A DNA stretch of 64,000 bases from Patiria pectinifera (Eukaryota > Echinodermata > Asteroidea > Valvatida > Asterinidae). Position numbers and translations under genes: made by a program. The DNA is taken from positions 15,957,281-16,021,280 of the forward strand of contig CM057144.1 in the NCBI GenBank assembly GCA_029964075.1. The letters run 5' to 3'. Below the pieces are notes generated by a model. The model saw only the letters and a program-made list of their open reading frames with translations. It searched no databases and had not been told where the DNA came from. Positions 41,701-51,060 of the stretch are shown here, in pieces (position 1 is the stretch's first letter; each line of letters opens with the position of its first letter).

Positions 41701-42939
41701 TTGGTGTGGCATTGAAACTGGAGAAGGACCTGACTTGCACGCAGGTACGGATTTGGGATTTGTATGATCCTTTGTTTTTAGGTGCGGGTAGCAGCTTGAC
41801 AAATCATCATGTCTCTCTCTTAGTCCGTATGTAAATCAGTTGGTTAGTTAAGAAAAGTTGTGCCTCTAGCTGCAATGTCATTAACTGTGACCTATTGAAC
41901 AATTGTGTTTGACTGATTTGTAGGATGCAGACAACCACTACATCGGTACAGAACCCTGGAGCGCTCCAGAGGTCATCCAAGAGGATGGTGCAGTCACAGA
42001 TAAGGCAGACATCTTCTCCTACGGTCTCGTCCTCTGGGAAATGATGGCAGTGACTCTCCCTCATGTGCATCTACTGAGTAATTCAATAGGTCAGAACATG
42101 TCCCAATTACTTGACTATGCCAGCCAGTTGCATATCTGGGTTTTGTGTCCAGTATTAAGAGGGGGGAGGGGCAAAGTCATAGGTGTCAACAGACCATTGT
42201 GAATGGGGGTATGACAATAAATTTGCCAGCAATTCACTCTGTACTGGAAGGTAGCTGGGGAGTTTTTTGTACAGACACCCAGCAATCGCAAATTTAAAGT
42301 GGGGAGGGGGCGTGTTGTTGGGTTGGACAACATCTGACTAATGGGGGCGCTGCTCAAAGCAGACGGTGAGCAAGTAGGGCGAGGACTATGCTTAACCACA
42401 GCTTGACTAACTTCACTAGAATGCAGGATGGTTGGACTGCTCTAGTTGACTAATTACATCCGGACCACAGGGCACGGTTGCACCACTGGTTACCAATAGC
42501 TGTGCGCTTCATAAAGCACAGCAGGGAGCCAGGATCGAGACGTTTTGTGATGGCATTTGGCCATAGACACTCGTAAAGGCATTTGTAAATTTGGTTTAAA
42601 GCAGGGAGGGTAGTACGACTAGTATTCCTCAAAAAAATCACCTTTTATACCTTCACATTCTCCATATCAGATGACAGTGCAGAGGATGAAAGTTTTGACG
42701 AGTCGCTCTACGAGGCCAGATATCAAGCAGCTCTCGGCACCAGGCCCCCTCTGCCTGACTACCCTCTAAGCCCTGCCTACAACTTCGCAATCAGTCTGTT
42801 CTTGGCGTGCACGGAAGACCTTCCAGCCAAAAGACCGTCAGCCGGCTTCATTGTGGAGTTGCTGGAGTCCATTCCAGTTCCTTCTGATCACAGCGCAGCC
42901 GACTTCATAGAGGATAAGGAAAATGTGCCCATGGACTGA
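38538..42939 (+). CDS. PBK: PBK/TOPK-like mitotic MAPKK-related kinase, complete, 6 exons
   Basis: Exons 38538-38773, 39579-39717, 40656-40788, 41548-41744, 41924-42089 and 42671-42939 join in phase to 379 residues (human 322 aa). Motifs: a Ser/Pro-rich N-tail, [12 protein letters not shown] with the glycine loop at about 67-76, the ATP lysine in PWAIKK at 94, the alpha-C glutamate at 120, the catalytic loop HGDLKSGN at 199-206, DFG at 220-222, GTEPW at 243-247 and APE at 249-251. The HGD in place of HRD is a TOPK signature. The acidic [12 protein letters not shown] insert and AALGTRPP also match vertebrate PBK. The family acts in mitosis downstream of CDK1. The human C-terminal PDZ ligand ETDV is missing; this protein ends DKENVPMD, which contains a KEN sequence. 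The N-tail is about 30 residues longer than the human one. Confidence 0.95.
39579..39717 (+). CDS. PBK: PBK-like exon 2: ATP lysine and helix alpha-C
   Basis: The frame requires the acceptor ending at 39578, not the AG two bases later. It encodes GLSPWAIKK and [10 protein letters not shown]. The donor is GTAATC. Confidence 0.93.
40145..40520 (+). mobile_element. SINE body related to 52451-52812, interrupted
   Basis: It shares TGTCCTTGGGCAAG, GGGTACCTGTGAGGGCAG, TTGTGCCAAAACGGCAGCAT and a TGTATATAAACC-type tail with the other SINE. It is interrupted by 40233-40382 and lies in PBK intron 2. Confidence 0.55.
40233..40382. mobile_element. Candidate small inverted-repeat element nested in a SINE
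   Basis: The left end GACCCTTTTATAGAAA and the right end, reverse-complemented GGACCCCTTTACAGATT, are similar. It splits two blocks that are contiguous in the SINE at 52451-52812. Confidence 0.5.
40656..40788 (+). CDS. PBK: PBK-like exon 3: [10 protein letters not shown] and hinge
   Basis: It encodes [16 protein letters not shown], then [20 protein letters not shown]. Human has HHPNIVGYRAF and [20 protein letters not shown]. Confidence 0.94.
41090..41465 (+). repeat. ACTTGTGA foldback-like repeat in PBK intron 3
   Basis: The left arm has TCCATCACAAGTCC blocks; the right part repeats GACTGGACTTGTGATTTACT, the inverse sense. A related left arm and right arm lie at 45165-45310. Confidence 0.7.
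41548..41744 (+). CDS. PBK: PBK-like exon 4: catalytic loop and DFG
   Basis: It encodes the catalytic loop [11 protein letters not shown] and CDFGVALKL. Human has DVG where this protein has DFG. The donor is GTACGG. Confidence 0.95.
41924..42089 (+). CDS. PBK: PBK-like exon 5: activation segment
   Basis: It encodes [15 protein letters not shown], then [17 protein letters not shown] and TLPHVHL. The donor GTCAGA at 42090 is unusual but is needed to keep the frame into DDSAEDE. Confidence 0.92.
42671..42939 (+). CDS. PBK: PBK-like exon 6: acidic insert and C-tail with KEN
   Basis: It encodes the acidic [20 protein letters not shown] block, [15 protein letters not shown], and a C-terminus reading EDKENVPMD before TGA at 42937-42939. 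Confidence 0.95.
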
Positions 42940-43609
42940 AATAAGTGAATGGAGTTGTCACGATGCAGTGTGCAGGTAGTGATGTACTATTGGTCCTAGA
43001 CTTGATTTGCAGGTAGTCCGTAACAAGCGCAGTAAAGCTGTCGTGGAGGTCGCATTCAACACGATTGGCAGTGCTACCCGGGGAAATAGCATGAGCATAC
43101 CTCAAAAGCATGCATTTAGTTTGATACAGTGCACTTGAGTCTGCTCCAAATTTCCTGGGTAGTGCTGCCAAGTTCCCAAAACTGGATTTGATTAGCAATC
43201 TGTAACACCAATGGCAGCTTTACATCGTTTTGCAAGGCCAAACATGACCAAACTGGGGTAAACAACCTGATTTTTTTAAACTTAAAATACATTCCTTCCA
43301 GAAATTACATGGCACAATCATGTAACTCATGCATGAACACGAATTTGTTGGCCCGCAGCTTCCGAGATATTTTCGATCAAGCTTGTTTACTTCACCAATC
43401 ATGACCAAAATGTAAATAGCTGTAAATGTGATATCTGTACTGTAGTATTTGCTTCATTCCTTGGTGATTCAGTGAAGGTTCTTTAAGGTTTCTTTTAAAA
43501 GAAACAGCCAGCATTTACAACTTAAATGCTCATACTTATCAGATGTTTGTATATGTATATATATTTGTGTACAGTACGCTGTAACTTTAAGATTAGAATA
43601 GAAGTGCTA

Positions 43610-43862
43610 TGGGCTCCGTGCGAGAACAAGACAGGTTTTTTTTTACCACTTTCTACAGCTCCGTGGACAGGACACACTGCGCGGACGTGTACTGGCATGA
43701 AGAATGCACACCAAACTTTATTCCGCGTGTACAGAAATAAAAAACCTTAGCGTCTTCGCTTGAGCATCAGGCGTTGTCAGCTATGCGTTCGCATGTCCCT
43801 CCCAGTGATCTCCGGCAATTCTCCTTGTCTTGCCATTGAGGGGTACTTGTTCATGGAGCCCA
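43610..43862. mobile_element. TA-flanked MITE (family A), 253 bp
   Basis: The ends TGGGCTCC and GGAGCCCA are inverted, with a longer imperfect inverted match to GAGAACAAG, and each end is flanked by TA (43608-43609, 43863-43864). This fits a Tc1/mariner-type MITE. Related copies occur near 25490-25615, 30765-30990, 33610-33825 (inverted) and, degraded, 11975-12030. Confidence 0.7.
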
Positions 43863-44278
43863 TAACAGAAACCTTTTTTACAACTGCTACTTTTTTTTAT
43901 ACACATCACTTCATGTCAAATTGAATCTTGTATTATACATAACATTGAAGCGCAAGGCTATGGTACAGCTCATTCAACAAACATGATGACAAGTTTATTC
44001 ACAAGAGTCAAGGCTAAAACTGCTACACGGCACAGATTGCAGTTTAAAAATGGGAATTTTTGAGGGACTTAAAAAATTCTGGTTGTCGCATCCAAATACA
44101 AAGACACTGGTTCCCTTCACAGAGGTTAATTTTGGAGAATCTGGAGTTCTGTTGAATTCTTCAAAAATCTTTATATGTTATTATGTACATTTACCTTCAA
44201 TTAAAAGCATTTTGAATTGAAACTTTTTGTGAAACCTTTTGCCCAGTGTTTTGTTTCACTAAGTACGGACACAACAAT

Positions 44279-44284
44279 TTTATT
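44279..44284 (-). promoter_or_regulatory. Candidate BAP18 polyadenylation signal AATAAA
   Basis: Minus-strand AATAAA about 340 bases after the BAP18 stop; position is the only support. Confidence 0.35.
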
Positions 44285-44345
44285 GTGCTGGTCCCAGAGG
44301 GAGGCTAATGTCCTCTTTGTACTTATCTCGCTGACTGACTGACTA
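44285..44345 (+). repeat. ACTG-family dispersed repeat (family E), partial
   Basis: GCTGGTCCCAGAGGGAGGC, then ATGTCCTCTTTGTAC and CTGACTGACTGACT. Confidence 0.6.
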
Positions 44346-44620
44346 ATTATCACTATATCAGTGCTGTATTTCTACGTAATGCCAATGAATGGGCTAAATC
44401 CGGCCCACTCTGTAGGATAAGACTTCCAGTGAATAGCCATTTCTGAACCAATTGGATAAAATTTGTGCACTCTGGGACCAGCTTTTCTAGTCTTGCCTAG
44501 TCTTACTTTTCAAAAGGGTATTTTCAGAAGTGAACTTATGCGTCCAGGGGGAAATCCTTGGCCCTACTCCCTGCTGTTATCATCACTGGTACTCGGTACT
44601 TCTGAGGATTCCAGCAGGTT

Positions 44621-44685
44621 TCACCTCTGTAGCGACTCAATATCTGAGCTTGGGGCAATCAGATTGGCGTCGAGATTAAGCTCTT
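44621..44685 (-). CDS. BAP18: BAP18-like last exon: C-terminal extension
   Basis: The acceptor is CTTTTTCAG. It encodes ELNLDANLIAPSSDIESLQR and TGA at 44623-44621. Phase fits but there is no human counterpart. Confidence 0.7.
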
Positions 44686-47600
44686 CTGAAAAAGTAAACA
44701 AAAACAAACAATACTAAATAAGACAAGAAGAAACCAAATTTGACATACTTTGTTCCCCTACCTCATACATATTCATTAGCATGAGCCAAATTCCTACTGG
44801 TCCATCACGTGTTGCCGCTAGTTTTGCTATTTACCAAGTGCACATGTGAGGATCTGCGCACAGGATAAATATGTAGATGCAATCATGGAACTATCGCACA
44901 AGGGTAGTGCAGTGCACACGCTAGAACATTGCCCTAGCTACATGAACAGATAGCAGCACATGCATAGCGAGGTTTGGCCAAGATAACGATGCATAACTTG
45001 ATGAACATATGAGGTGTGGTAAAACAAATATAACATGGCATATTTAGGGTCAATGGTCGATTTAAGCACCCCTCAGTTTTGCCTCCTCGAAATTAGTTTG
45101 TTGACTTCCAATACCGAGGGGAGCTAACGTCAACTATCCACCCTCAACCAAGTTATACTTGTATACTAGAGTCCATCACAAGTCCTCGCAAGTCAATCAC
45201 AAGCAATCGAGTCCCAAGTTCAAGTTAGTTAAGAAAAAGGCATTTCTTTGTAACTGTTCATCCCATTTTACGCCTGACTGGACTTGTGAAAGGACTTGTG
45301 CTTTACTTGCAACCGACTCAACTACAGCAATTTATTGAACGATGTGACTTTAAGTTTCACTTTTATTTATATGAGTTCTCCCTGTACCTTGGTCAGCATG
45401 GGAGGACAAGCCGAATTCCAGTTTCTTCATGGCAGTTTCCTCAAGTCCTTCAATGTCCACTAGCGAGTCGCCTGGCGTTTCCGTTGAGTTCAACATATTC
45501 AAGGTGACCTCTGCAGGATTGCACGACACATACCTCAGTTTAAATCCACTGCTAAAGACCAGTTCACACTCGGCCCCAAAGTGAATGCAACTGTGAATTT
45601 GTGATTATTAGTCTAGTATTCCCACTGCGAATTTGCTGTCCAATGGCATGTGCAAAAGAAAAAGTACAGGTTTACTCTGGTGGGACTCGAACCCACAACT
45701 TCCTGCTTACTAGTGCAGAGATATTACCGCTCTACAACCATTGGTTGGTTTGTAACTTGATATAGCATTGTGTATTGAGGGCACGGGTGAGAATATGGGA
45801 AAACATTTTTAATTGTACCTGACTGTTTTTGTTTCTTCAGCGGTGGTTCGTCACTAGAGGGCGCTGTGCTGTTCTCTTCGGGTCGGTTGTCCATTTGCGT
45901 CTTCCTCTCTGCGTCTTGTTTCTGGGCCGCTGCCTGCTCGTGAGCTTTCTTCTTCATTGCTGTCCTGATTTGAGATCTGGAAGGACACAAAAAAATCTTG
46001 AACATTTTGATCAACTTTCCAATTTCAACAAGGGGATCTGATTGGCACGGGCTCCGTGCGCTACCAGAGAGGGTGTTGTAACTCTGGTTTGAATCTCGCC
46101 AGGTGAGGGGCAAACATGTTGATTGGGGTCTCAGTCCCTACAAGACTCTGTGGATTTTCCTCCCGCTTCTAACAGTCATTTCCTTCATCATCACCTACCA
46201 AGTGAATGCGGAATAGCAGCTTGCATGAAGACTTCAATTGACTTACACTGTTCTCGTCTTGATGGTTTCACTGATCTTCTGGAGATTGTCACCAAAAGTC
46301 TTGATGGACGACCTCAGCATTTCAATTTCCTCATCTGTCCATTTGCCACTGTCAAGAGAAAAATTACCAAATAATCAAAAAATGTATATCTTAAAGGGTC
46401 ATCATATAATTTGAATGTTTGAAGACTGATCCGACAGAATCTAATAATATTGTGAAACAATTCAAACTTTACAAGCATACATTGTAAATATAGACCTTTT
46501 GCATGGCGGCCATCTTGGATGTGCAGTGCTTTTTATTTTTTGTTTTACATCTGAAAGTGCATTCCTTGTTATTGAATTACAATTACCACAACCAATGACC
46601 TCCAAGATGGCAGATGTATGCTTATTGTCTATTTATGAATTTCTTCATTTCATCAGTTCTTCCGTGTAATGTTTTAGCACAGCATGGGCTACTCCATCAG
46701 TACCACGTAACTATCACAATTACAGCACGATTGTTGTTGAAAATGGAGAAATAGGTCTAATGCCCAACCTTGTTGGGGATGACTCTGCCATAGGATGTAG
46801 CTGCATAGTCAGCTCCCCCAAGCGACTGAATGCTACTCCAGCAGCGGAGAAAATCTCACCAACCTGCAACCAAAATTTAGGAATGTGAACTGTTTTTGTT
46901 TTTTTCAATTTATAATAATAATCAGCATAAATTTAGAATTCTTACACATTCATAGTCTTTATTCCTGACATGCCTGAGTTGACAATTTAATAAATTAGGT
47001 CACGTCATTCGAACTGCGCATGCTTTATAAACAAGGATAATCAATTTGTGCGAGGTCCAACATTGCGCTTAACACTAGCACTAGCCATTAACAGTAGCAG
47101 AAATGATTCAATATAAATGGTTGTCATTGGTAACTTTCGCTTTTAATATTATTATGTTCACTTTTTTAATAAAGTAGCCAGTCACATAAAATTAAACCTA
47201 CCAAGCTGCCAAGCGATCAGATCAGTGACAATTATCAGAGCGATGTATAACGTACCCTGTCGCTATAGTAATTTACTAATCATGCTAATATTATATAGTT
47301 AGTACATGTCTTATTAATAATGCAAATTGCAATCATGAACTGATGAAGTTTTCACAGTTACAGCTAGTTGGCTAGCCAGCTAGTTGGCTAGCTAGCAATG
47401 GAGGACTGGCACTAGCCTCAAGCATGTGTCAAGTCAAAGTATTTGTTTGTTTGTGGGCCATCATAAATAAACATGATAAATACTACATTATTACTAGACC
47501 CGTGAACGTGGCGTTGTATACAACGGGGTGTTGGGTACTCACCTAGAAATCTAAATTTGCCCGTCCGATTGTTTAGGCTGTGTAATTTCGACGAAATTTG

Positions 47601-49238
47601 CCCATCAGTAAAGACCCATACGAACGTGTAGAAATTAGATTTTAACCTGACCCTGACAAATAACCCCGGACGCGTCAGAGTCGCTTGGACAGATTGACGG
47701 CTGTTTCATGTCGCAACCCCGAAAAAAAAAAAACCCCGCAGACGATTGGCTGCTCGGCTCATCTAGCTCGTGTACAGTACTAGTGTGCGCACACACACGC
47801 GGGCGCACGTGCGACCACGTGCGGTGCGGTGAGAGAGGAAAGGACTTGAAACTTGTCTAAAACGATGTCTGTTTTAGCTGCGACAGTGTCACGCCCCAAC
47901 TATCGCATCGGTCCCAACTATAGTTGGGACTGTCCCAACTATAGTGCGGCAGTTGGGTCGGCCCAACTATAGTTAGGACTGGAGTTGCGCCGGATGCTTC
48001 ATGCTTGATAGATCTTGTTGGATTGAATGTTCCGCGGCGCTGGCACCGTGTATTCGTCGTGCATGCATGCCGCGCCGCAAGGCTGGCCGGTCACGTGGTA
48101 CTGCCTAGTTGGATGAGTTGTCCAGCTGCTGGGTTTTATTATCCAGCAACATTTTGCAAAATTCAAAGATTGCCATGGCCGGCCAACTATAGATGGGCCC
48201 CACCCATAGCATAGCTAATGTCAAAGGTCCCAAGTCGGACATGTAATCAGAGCTGTAGAGAATGTTTTATAGTCGTACATCAATGTAAACTATAGTTGGG
48301 ACTGCCAAATAAAAATATTGCGGTGGCCCAACTACAGATGGTCCCCACCCATAGAACATTTCATTGGTCCCCAGTAAAGTCAGATGTGTATTAGAGTTGT
48401 AGGGAATGTTTTATAATCGTATAACAATGTACACTATAGTTGGGACCGCAAAATAAAAAGATTGGGGTGGCCCAACTGTAGATTCGCCCCATCAATTGCT
48501 AATTTCAGTGGTCCCCAGTAAAGTCAGACGTGTATCAGAGCTGTAGGGAACGTTTTATGGTTGTACATCAACGTAAACTATAGTTGGGACACCGCAAAAT
48601 AAAAAGATCGGAGTGGCCCAACTATAGATGGGCCAGCCCAACAATGGAACTTACAGTTGGGACAGGCCCAACTATAGTTGGGACAGGCCCAACTATAGTT
48701 GGGCCAGCCCAACTGTGGAACTACAGTTGGGACAGGCCCAACTATAGTTGGGACAGGCCCAACTATAGTTGGGACCGATGCGATAGTTGGGGCGTGACAA
48801 CAGTAAACAGCCGTCGAATCATACGAAAATAAAACGCAATGCGCATGCGTCAGTTGGGAGAAAATGGCAGCTAGCAGCAGTAGCGGACGGACTTCATGAA
48901 CCGGGGCCAGAATTTTCCTCAATTTTCGTCAAATGCAAGTTTTGACGTACAAATAGAATTCAAGACAGCTTCATCGTGTTCATATGTGAGTACTTATTAC
49001 ATGGGCAAAATAAAGTCCAGTGTGTGTAACGGAGGGAGTCAGAGGGACACGTTCGCCAGGTTCGAAAATACACAACAGCGTGGCGTAGTTTACAAGCCAC
49101 GTTCACGGTCTACATTATTTTATGAGACGATGAGTACTCCAGCTCCACCTCCCATTTGGCATGTTTAAGAAACTTTGGAATTGAAACAATCTGAGCTTGT
49201 TTTCAAATATCAGAACTCACCTTTGACACAGAGCTCAT
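44621..49238 (-). CDS. BAP18: BAP18-like SANT-domain chromatin complex subunit, complete, 6 exons
   Basis: Minus-strand exons 49238-49221, 46863-46769, 46348-46247, 45976-45819, 45510-45388 and 44685-44621 join in phase to 186 residues (human BAP18/C17orf49, 172 aa). The N-terminus KVGEIFSAAGVAFSRLGELT, with MQLHPMAESSP, is nearly identical to vertebrate BAP18. Residues 39-71 (GKWTDEEIEMLRSSIKTFG onward) start the SANT domain. A basic AMKKKAHEQAAAQKQ segment and PPLKKQKQ follow, then VTLNMLN, LVDIEGLEET and KKLEF, all matching the human C-terminal order. BAP18 is a nuclear component of the MLL1/WDR5 and NURF complexes that helps read active chromatin. Coding exon 1 has only 18 nt. The exon 2 donor (GTTGGG) is weak. 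The last exon, ELNLDANLIAPSSDIESLQR, is an extension relative to human and is the least certain part. Confidence 0.92.
45165..45310 (+). repeat. ACTTGTGA foldback-like repeat in BAP18 intron
   Basis: GAGTCCATCACAAGTCCTCG and AAAAAGGCATTTCTTTG, then GACTGGACTTGTGAAAGGAC, follow the layout of the 41090 copy. Confidence 0.65.
45388..45510 (-). CDS. BAP18: BAP18-like exon 5: VDIEGLEET
   Basis: It encodes VTLNMLNSTETPGDSLVDIE and GLEETAMKKLEFG, aligned with human VTLSALN...VVDIEGLGET..KKLNF. Confidence 0.92.
45665..45760 (-). mobile_element. tRNA-derived SINE head or tRNA relic
   Basis: The minus strand has a perfect T-arm (GTGGG, TTCGAGT loop, CCCAC) with B box GGTTCGAGTCC at 45693-45683 and an upstream GTAGAGCGG. 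The acceptor ends do not pair, so it is not a working tRNA gene. A sister copy lies at 20341-20410. Confidence 0.55.
45819..45976 (-). CDS. BAP18: BAP18-like exon 4: basic and KKQK segment
   Basis: It encodes SQIRTAMKKKAHEQAAAQKQ and ends in PPLKKQKQS. The PP.KKQK motif, a likely nuclear import signal, is shared with human. Confidence 0.92.
46247..46348 (-). CDS. BAP18: BAP18-like exon 3: SANT domain
   Basis: It encodes GKWTDEEIEMLRSSIKTFGD, then NLQKISETIKTRT. The spaced tryptophan and hydrophobic residues match a Myb/SANT repeat. Confidence 0.94.
46490..46632. mobile_element. Small inverted-repeat element in BAP18 intron 2
   Basis: The left end ATAGACCTTTTGCATGG continues into GCGGCCATCTTGGATG. 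The right end, reverse-complemented, reads ATAGACAATAAGCATAC, then CTGCCATCTTGGAGG. The similarity spans about 32 bases with mismatches. A TA duplication is possible. Confidence 0.55.
46769..46863 (-). CDS. BAP18: BAP18-like exon 2: conserved N-terminal helix
   Basis: It encodes VGEIFSAAGVAFSRLGELTM, then QLHPMAESSPT and a split serine. The donor read is GTTGGG; the frame into GKWTDEE supports it. Confidence 0.95.
47887..48799. mobile_element. Composite TIR transposon with internal tandem repeats
   Basis: The left end TGTCACGCCCCAACTATCGC and the right end are inverted copies over about 40 bases. ACAG lies directly on both sides (47883-47886 and 48800-48803), a 4-bp target duplication. Inside are three tandem units of about 145 bp starting near 48181, 48325 and 48469, with a partial fourth at 48615. 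Many copies of the palindrome GTCCCAACTATAGTTGGGAC, some variant, cluster near both ends. No transposase ORF, so it is non-autonomous. The superfamily is unclear; a 4-bp duplication with TGT...ACA ends would suit Ginger- or Academ-like elements. Confidence 0.85.
48181..48614 (+). repeat. Three tandem units of about 145 bp
   Basis: Each unit starts GGCC(C)AACTA(T/C)AGAT, continues through a GGTCCC(C)AGTAA-type block and AATGTTTTATA, and ends AACTATAGTTGGGAC plus AAATAAAA. Units begin near 48181, 48325 and 48469 with moderate divergence. Confidence 0.8.
49221..49238 (-). CDS. BAP18: BAP18-like exon 1 (18 coding nt)
   Basis: It encodes MSSVSK and then donor GTGAGT. Human starts MTSASTK, so this tiny exon is the expected start for VGEIF. 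Confidence 0.85.
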
Positions 49239-49894
49239 GTTTATGTGTAAGAAGAAAGGACTTAAAATACCACAATGAATAATGTAGTAAACTTCTGAAC
49301 TAAAGACCGCGCTCCGATCCGTGTCGAAAACAAAAATACATGTGAAGCTGTAAAACACCGGGACGTCTCGTGCACAATTTCAATGTCATTTACTGAAACA
49401 ACCCCCACCAGACTGATGATCGCAGCAGAAGCGCCCTCTATCGGCAGACAAGAGCCAGTGGAACACTTGACTCACTCTTTTGGCCAGTTTGGGTGGAGTT
49501 CAGTCAGCTGTCCTGTCGAAGCAAAAAACCTTCGAGAATTCATGCTTTCCGCTTTTGACCGCGTTCACACTTTGTGACTGGGTGAAGGATATTGCATGGA
49601 TGTTCACAGGCAAGTATAACGGCGCGTCACCGTTGTTTGTTGACGCCGTTTGGCCTGCTTGGGCAGATTGTGGAATGGAGATTTTGACAATTTGGAGAGA
49701 GCATGCTGTATGTATCGTGTGGAATAGCACAATCACACATGATGCACATCATGCATCACTCATCCATAGGGAGGCTAATAATATAATTGTTTTTGATGTG
49801 GTTTTCTCACTAAATGCTTCAATATTTTCCGTACAAAGTTGACTTTTACGACATGTTATCATTTTCTGGGCGATCGTGTAGTGTACTATAGTCG

Positions 49895-50520
49895 TGTTCC
49901 TTAACGTGGCTCACTTCGAAGCTTACCCGAATTTCCTCGTGTAGTGTTGCCAAACCTCTTTGTTGACAAACCTCAAATGCATGCAGTAAAATACTAGTAG
50001 GCCTACTTTTACCTTTTTAATGCTTGCTATTTAACCTCTGTGAACAATTTCGGTTTCATAAAATTTAATCCGAAATTCAAAAACGGTGGCGTCCGGAAAT
50101 TGGGCACAAATTGGCGGAGTGTTCCCTAACGTGGCACACTTGAATAAATCTCAGAAAATTTCAAATCAACATTTCAGAATTTCTGTAAACTTGATAAATT
50201 CTGATAAATAATTGTTATCTCTACTTACATACCCAGCCAGATGTTTGTCAGAAAATTATTTTCTTATTTTTCGGGGCATTTTTAAAGGGTTCACTTTGCA
50301 CTTGAAAATAAAATTGGAAAATCACACCATTAGGCATTATAAATTTTTCTTCTAACTTTGTTAGTGGTTAATAAACTCGTGATTTATGCACAGGAGTGTT
50401 TAGAACTTGATGAAATTTCACTTTCTGTGAAATTTCAGTTAAAACTTTTGCTCTAGGTAGGCGCTACAGGCGAAAAATCAAAGTGCGCCACGTTAGGGGC
50501 CACGCCACGTTAAAGTACAT
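49895..50520. repeat. Inverted and direct CCTAACGTGG repeats
   Basis: TTCCTTAACGTGGCTCACTT (49897) and TTCCCTAACGTGGCACACTT (about 50121) are direct copies. AAGTGCGCCACGTTAGGGG (50481) and CCACGCCACGTTAAAG (about 50500) are inverted copies. This may mark the ends of an old element. Confidence 0.5.
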
Positions 50521-51060
50521 CAACAATACTAGCCAGGGCCCCTGTTTTGTTTCGATCAAATGAGATTAAAATCAAGAAATTTTTTTATTATTAAAAACTT
50601 TATTTGCATCTCATAATTTACATGAGTACAAGGTGATAGGCAGATAATAAATACAATTAATAGAGATGCGGAATCCATAAGAAGCTTAGCTTGTGGGTAT
50701 GGTCCCCAATAATTAGCATGATTATATACACAGACAAATGGATTATAAACACAACAAACATGAACGAAACAAGAAAATGGGGATGGAAGGCAAACCGAAA
50801 TAAATGGAAATAAATTACAATAATGTGTAGGTAAAAATGATGATAGAACAAAATCATTTGCATAATCAAGAAGAACACCTCTGATCAGTAGCTAAACGTT
50901 AATAGTGAAAAAGACTCAAAGTTGAATTAAACAAGAGAAAATGTCAACCTAAAGTACATGTAGACTTCTCTAAATGTAATGACACCTTTTTTGGTAATTT
51001 TTGAACAGTTTCTTGGGGTAGAAATTACGATTTTCCTACACGTTTTACGGGCCGTTATCA

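Larger units (their letters stand above)
38774..42670. other. PBK-like introns and their repeats
   Basis: Intron 1 holds tandem copies of a TTTGTACACAACC element (38915-39050) and a block at 39160-39240 that recurs at 49795-49870. Intron 2 holds a SINE-like sequence (about 40145-40520) interrupted by a small inverted-repeat element. Intron 3 holds ACTTGTGA repeats (about 41090-41465). Intron 5 (42090-42670) shows nothing distinctive. Confidence 0.6.
42940..44620. other. PBK-BAP18 convergent 3' region
   Basis: 1.7 kb between two tail-to-tail genes. It contains a TA-flanked MITE (43610-43862), an ACTG-family repeat near 44285-44345 and a minus-strand AATAAA at 44284-44279 that could serve BAP18, about 340 bases past its stop. 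Confidence 0.55.
44686..49220. other. BAP18-like introns and their repeats
   Basis: The intron after exon 5 carries an ACTTGTGA-family copy (about 45165-45310). The intron between exons 4 and 5 carries a tRNA-derived SINE head (B box 45683-45693). Intron 2 has an inverted-repeat element (46490-46632). Intron 1 (46864-49220) contains a CTAGC-rich palindromic stretch (47360-47395) and the 913-bp composite transposon. Confidence 0.6.

Noticed and set aside
45683-45760. Functional tRNA gene
   Set aside because: The T-arm and B box are good, but the acceptor stem does not pair and the anticodon arm is weak. It shares flanks with another copy, so a SINE relic is more likely.
48578-48922. ORFs on both strands with repeated NYSWD/PTIVGP units
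   Set aside because: They translate the palindromic repeat of the 913-bp transposon. Open frames on both strands come from the repeat length, not from coding.
48896-49168. Plus-strand ORF of 90 codons next to the BAP18 start
   Set aside because: No recognisable domain. It lies in BAP18 intron 1 on the opposite strand, with no splice partner seen.
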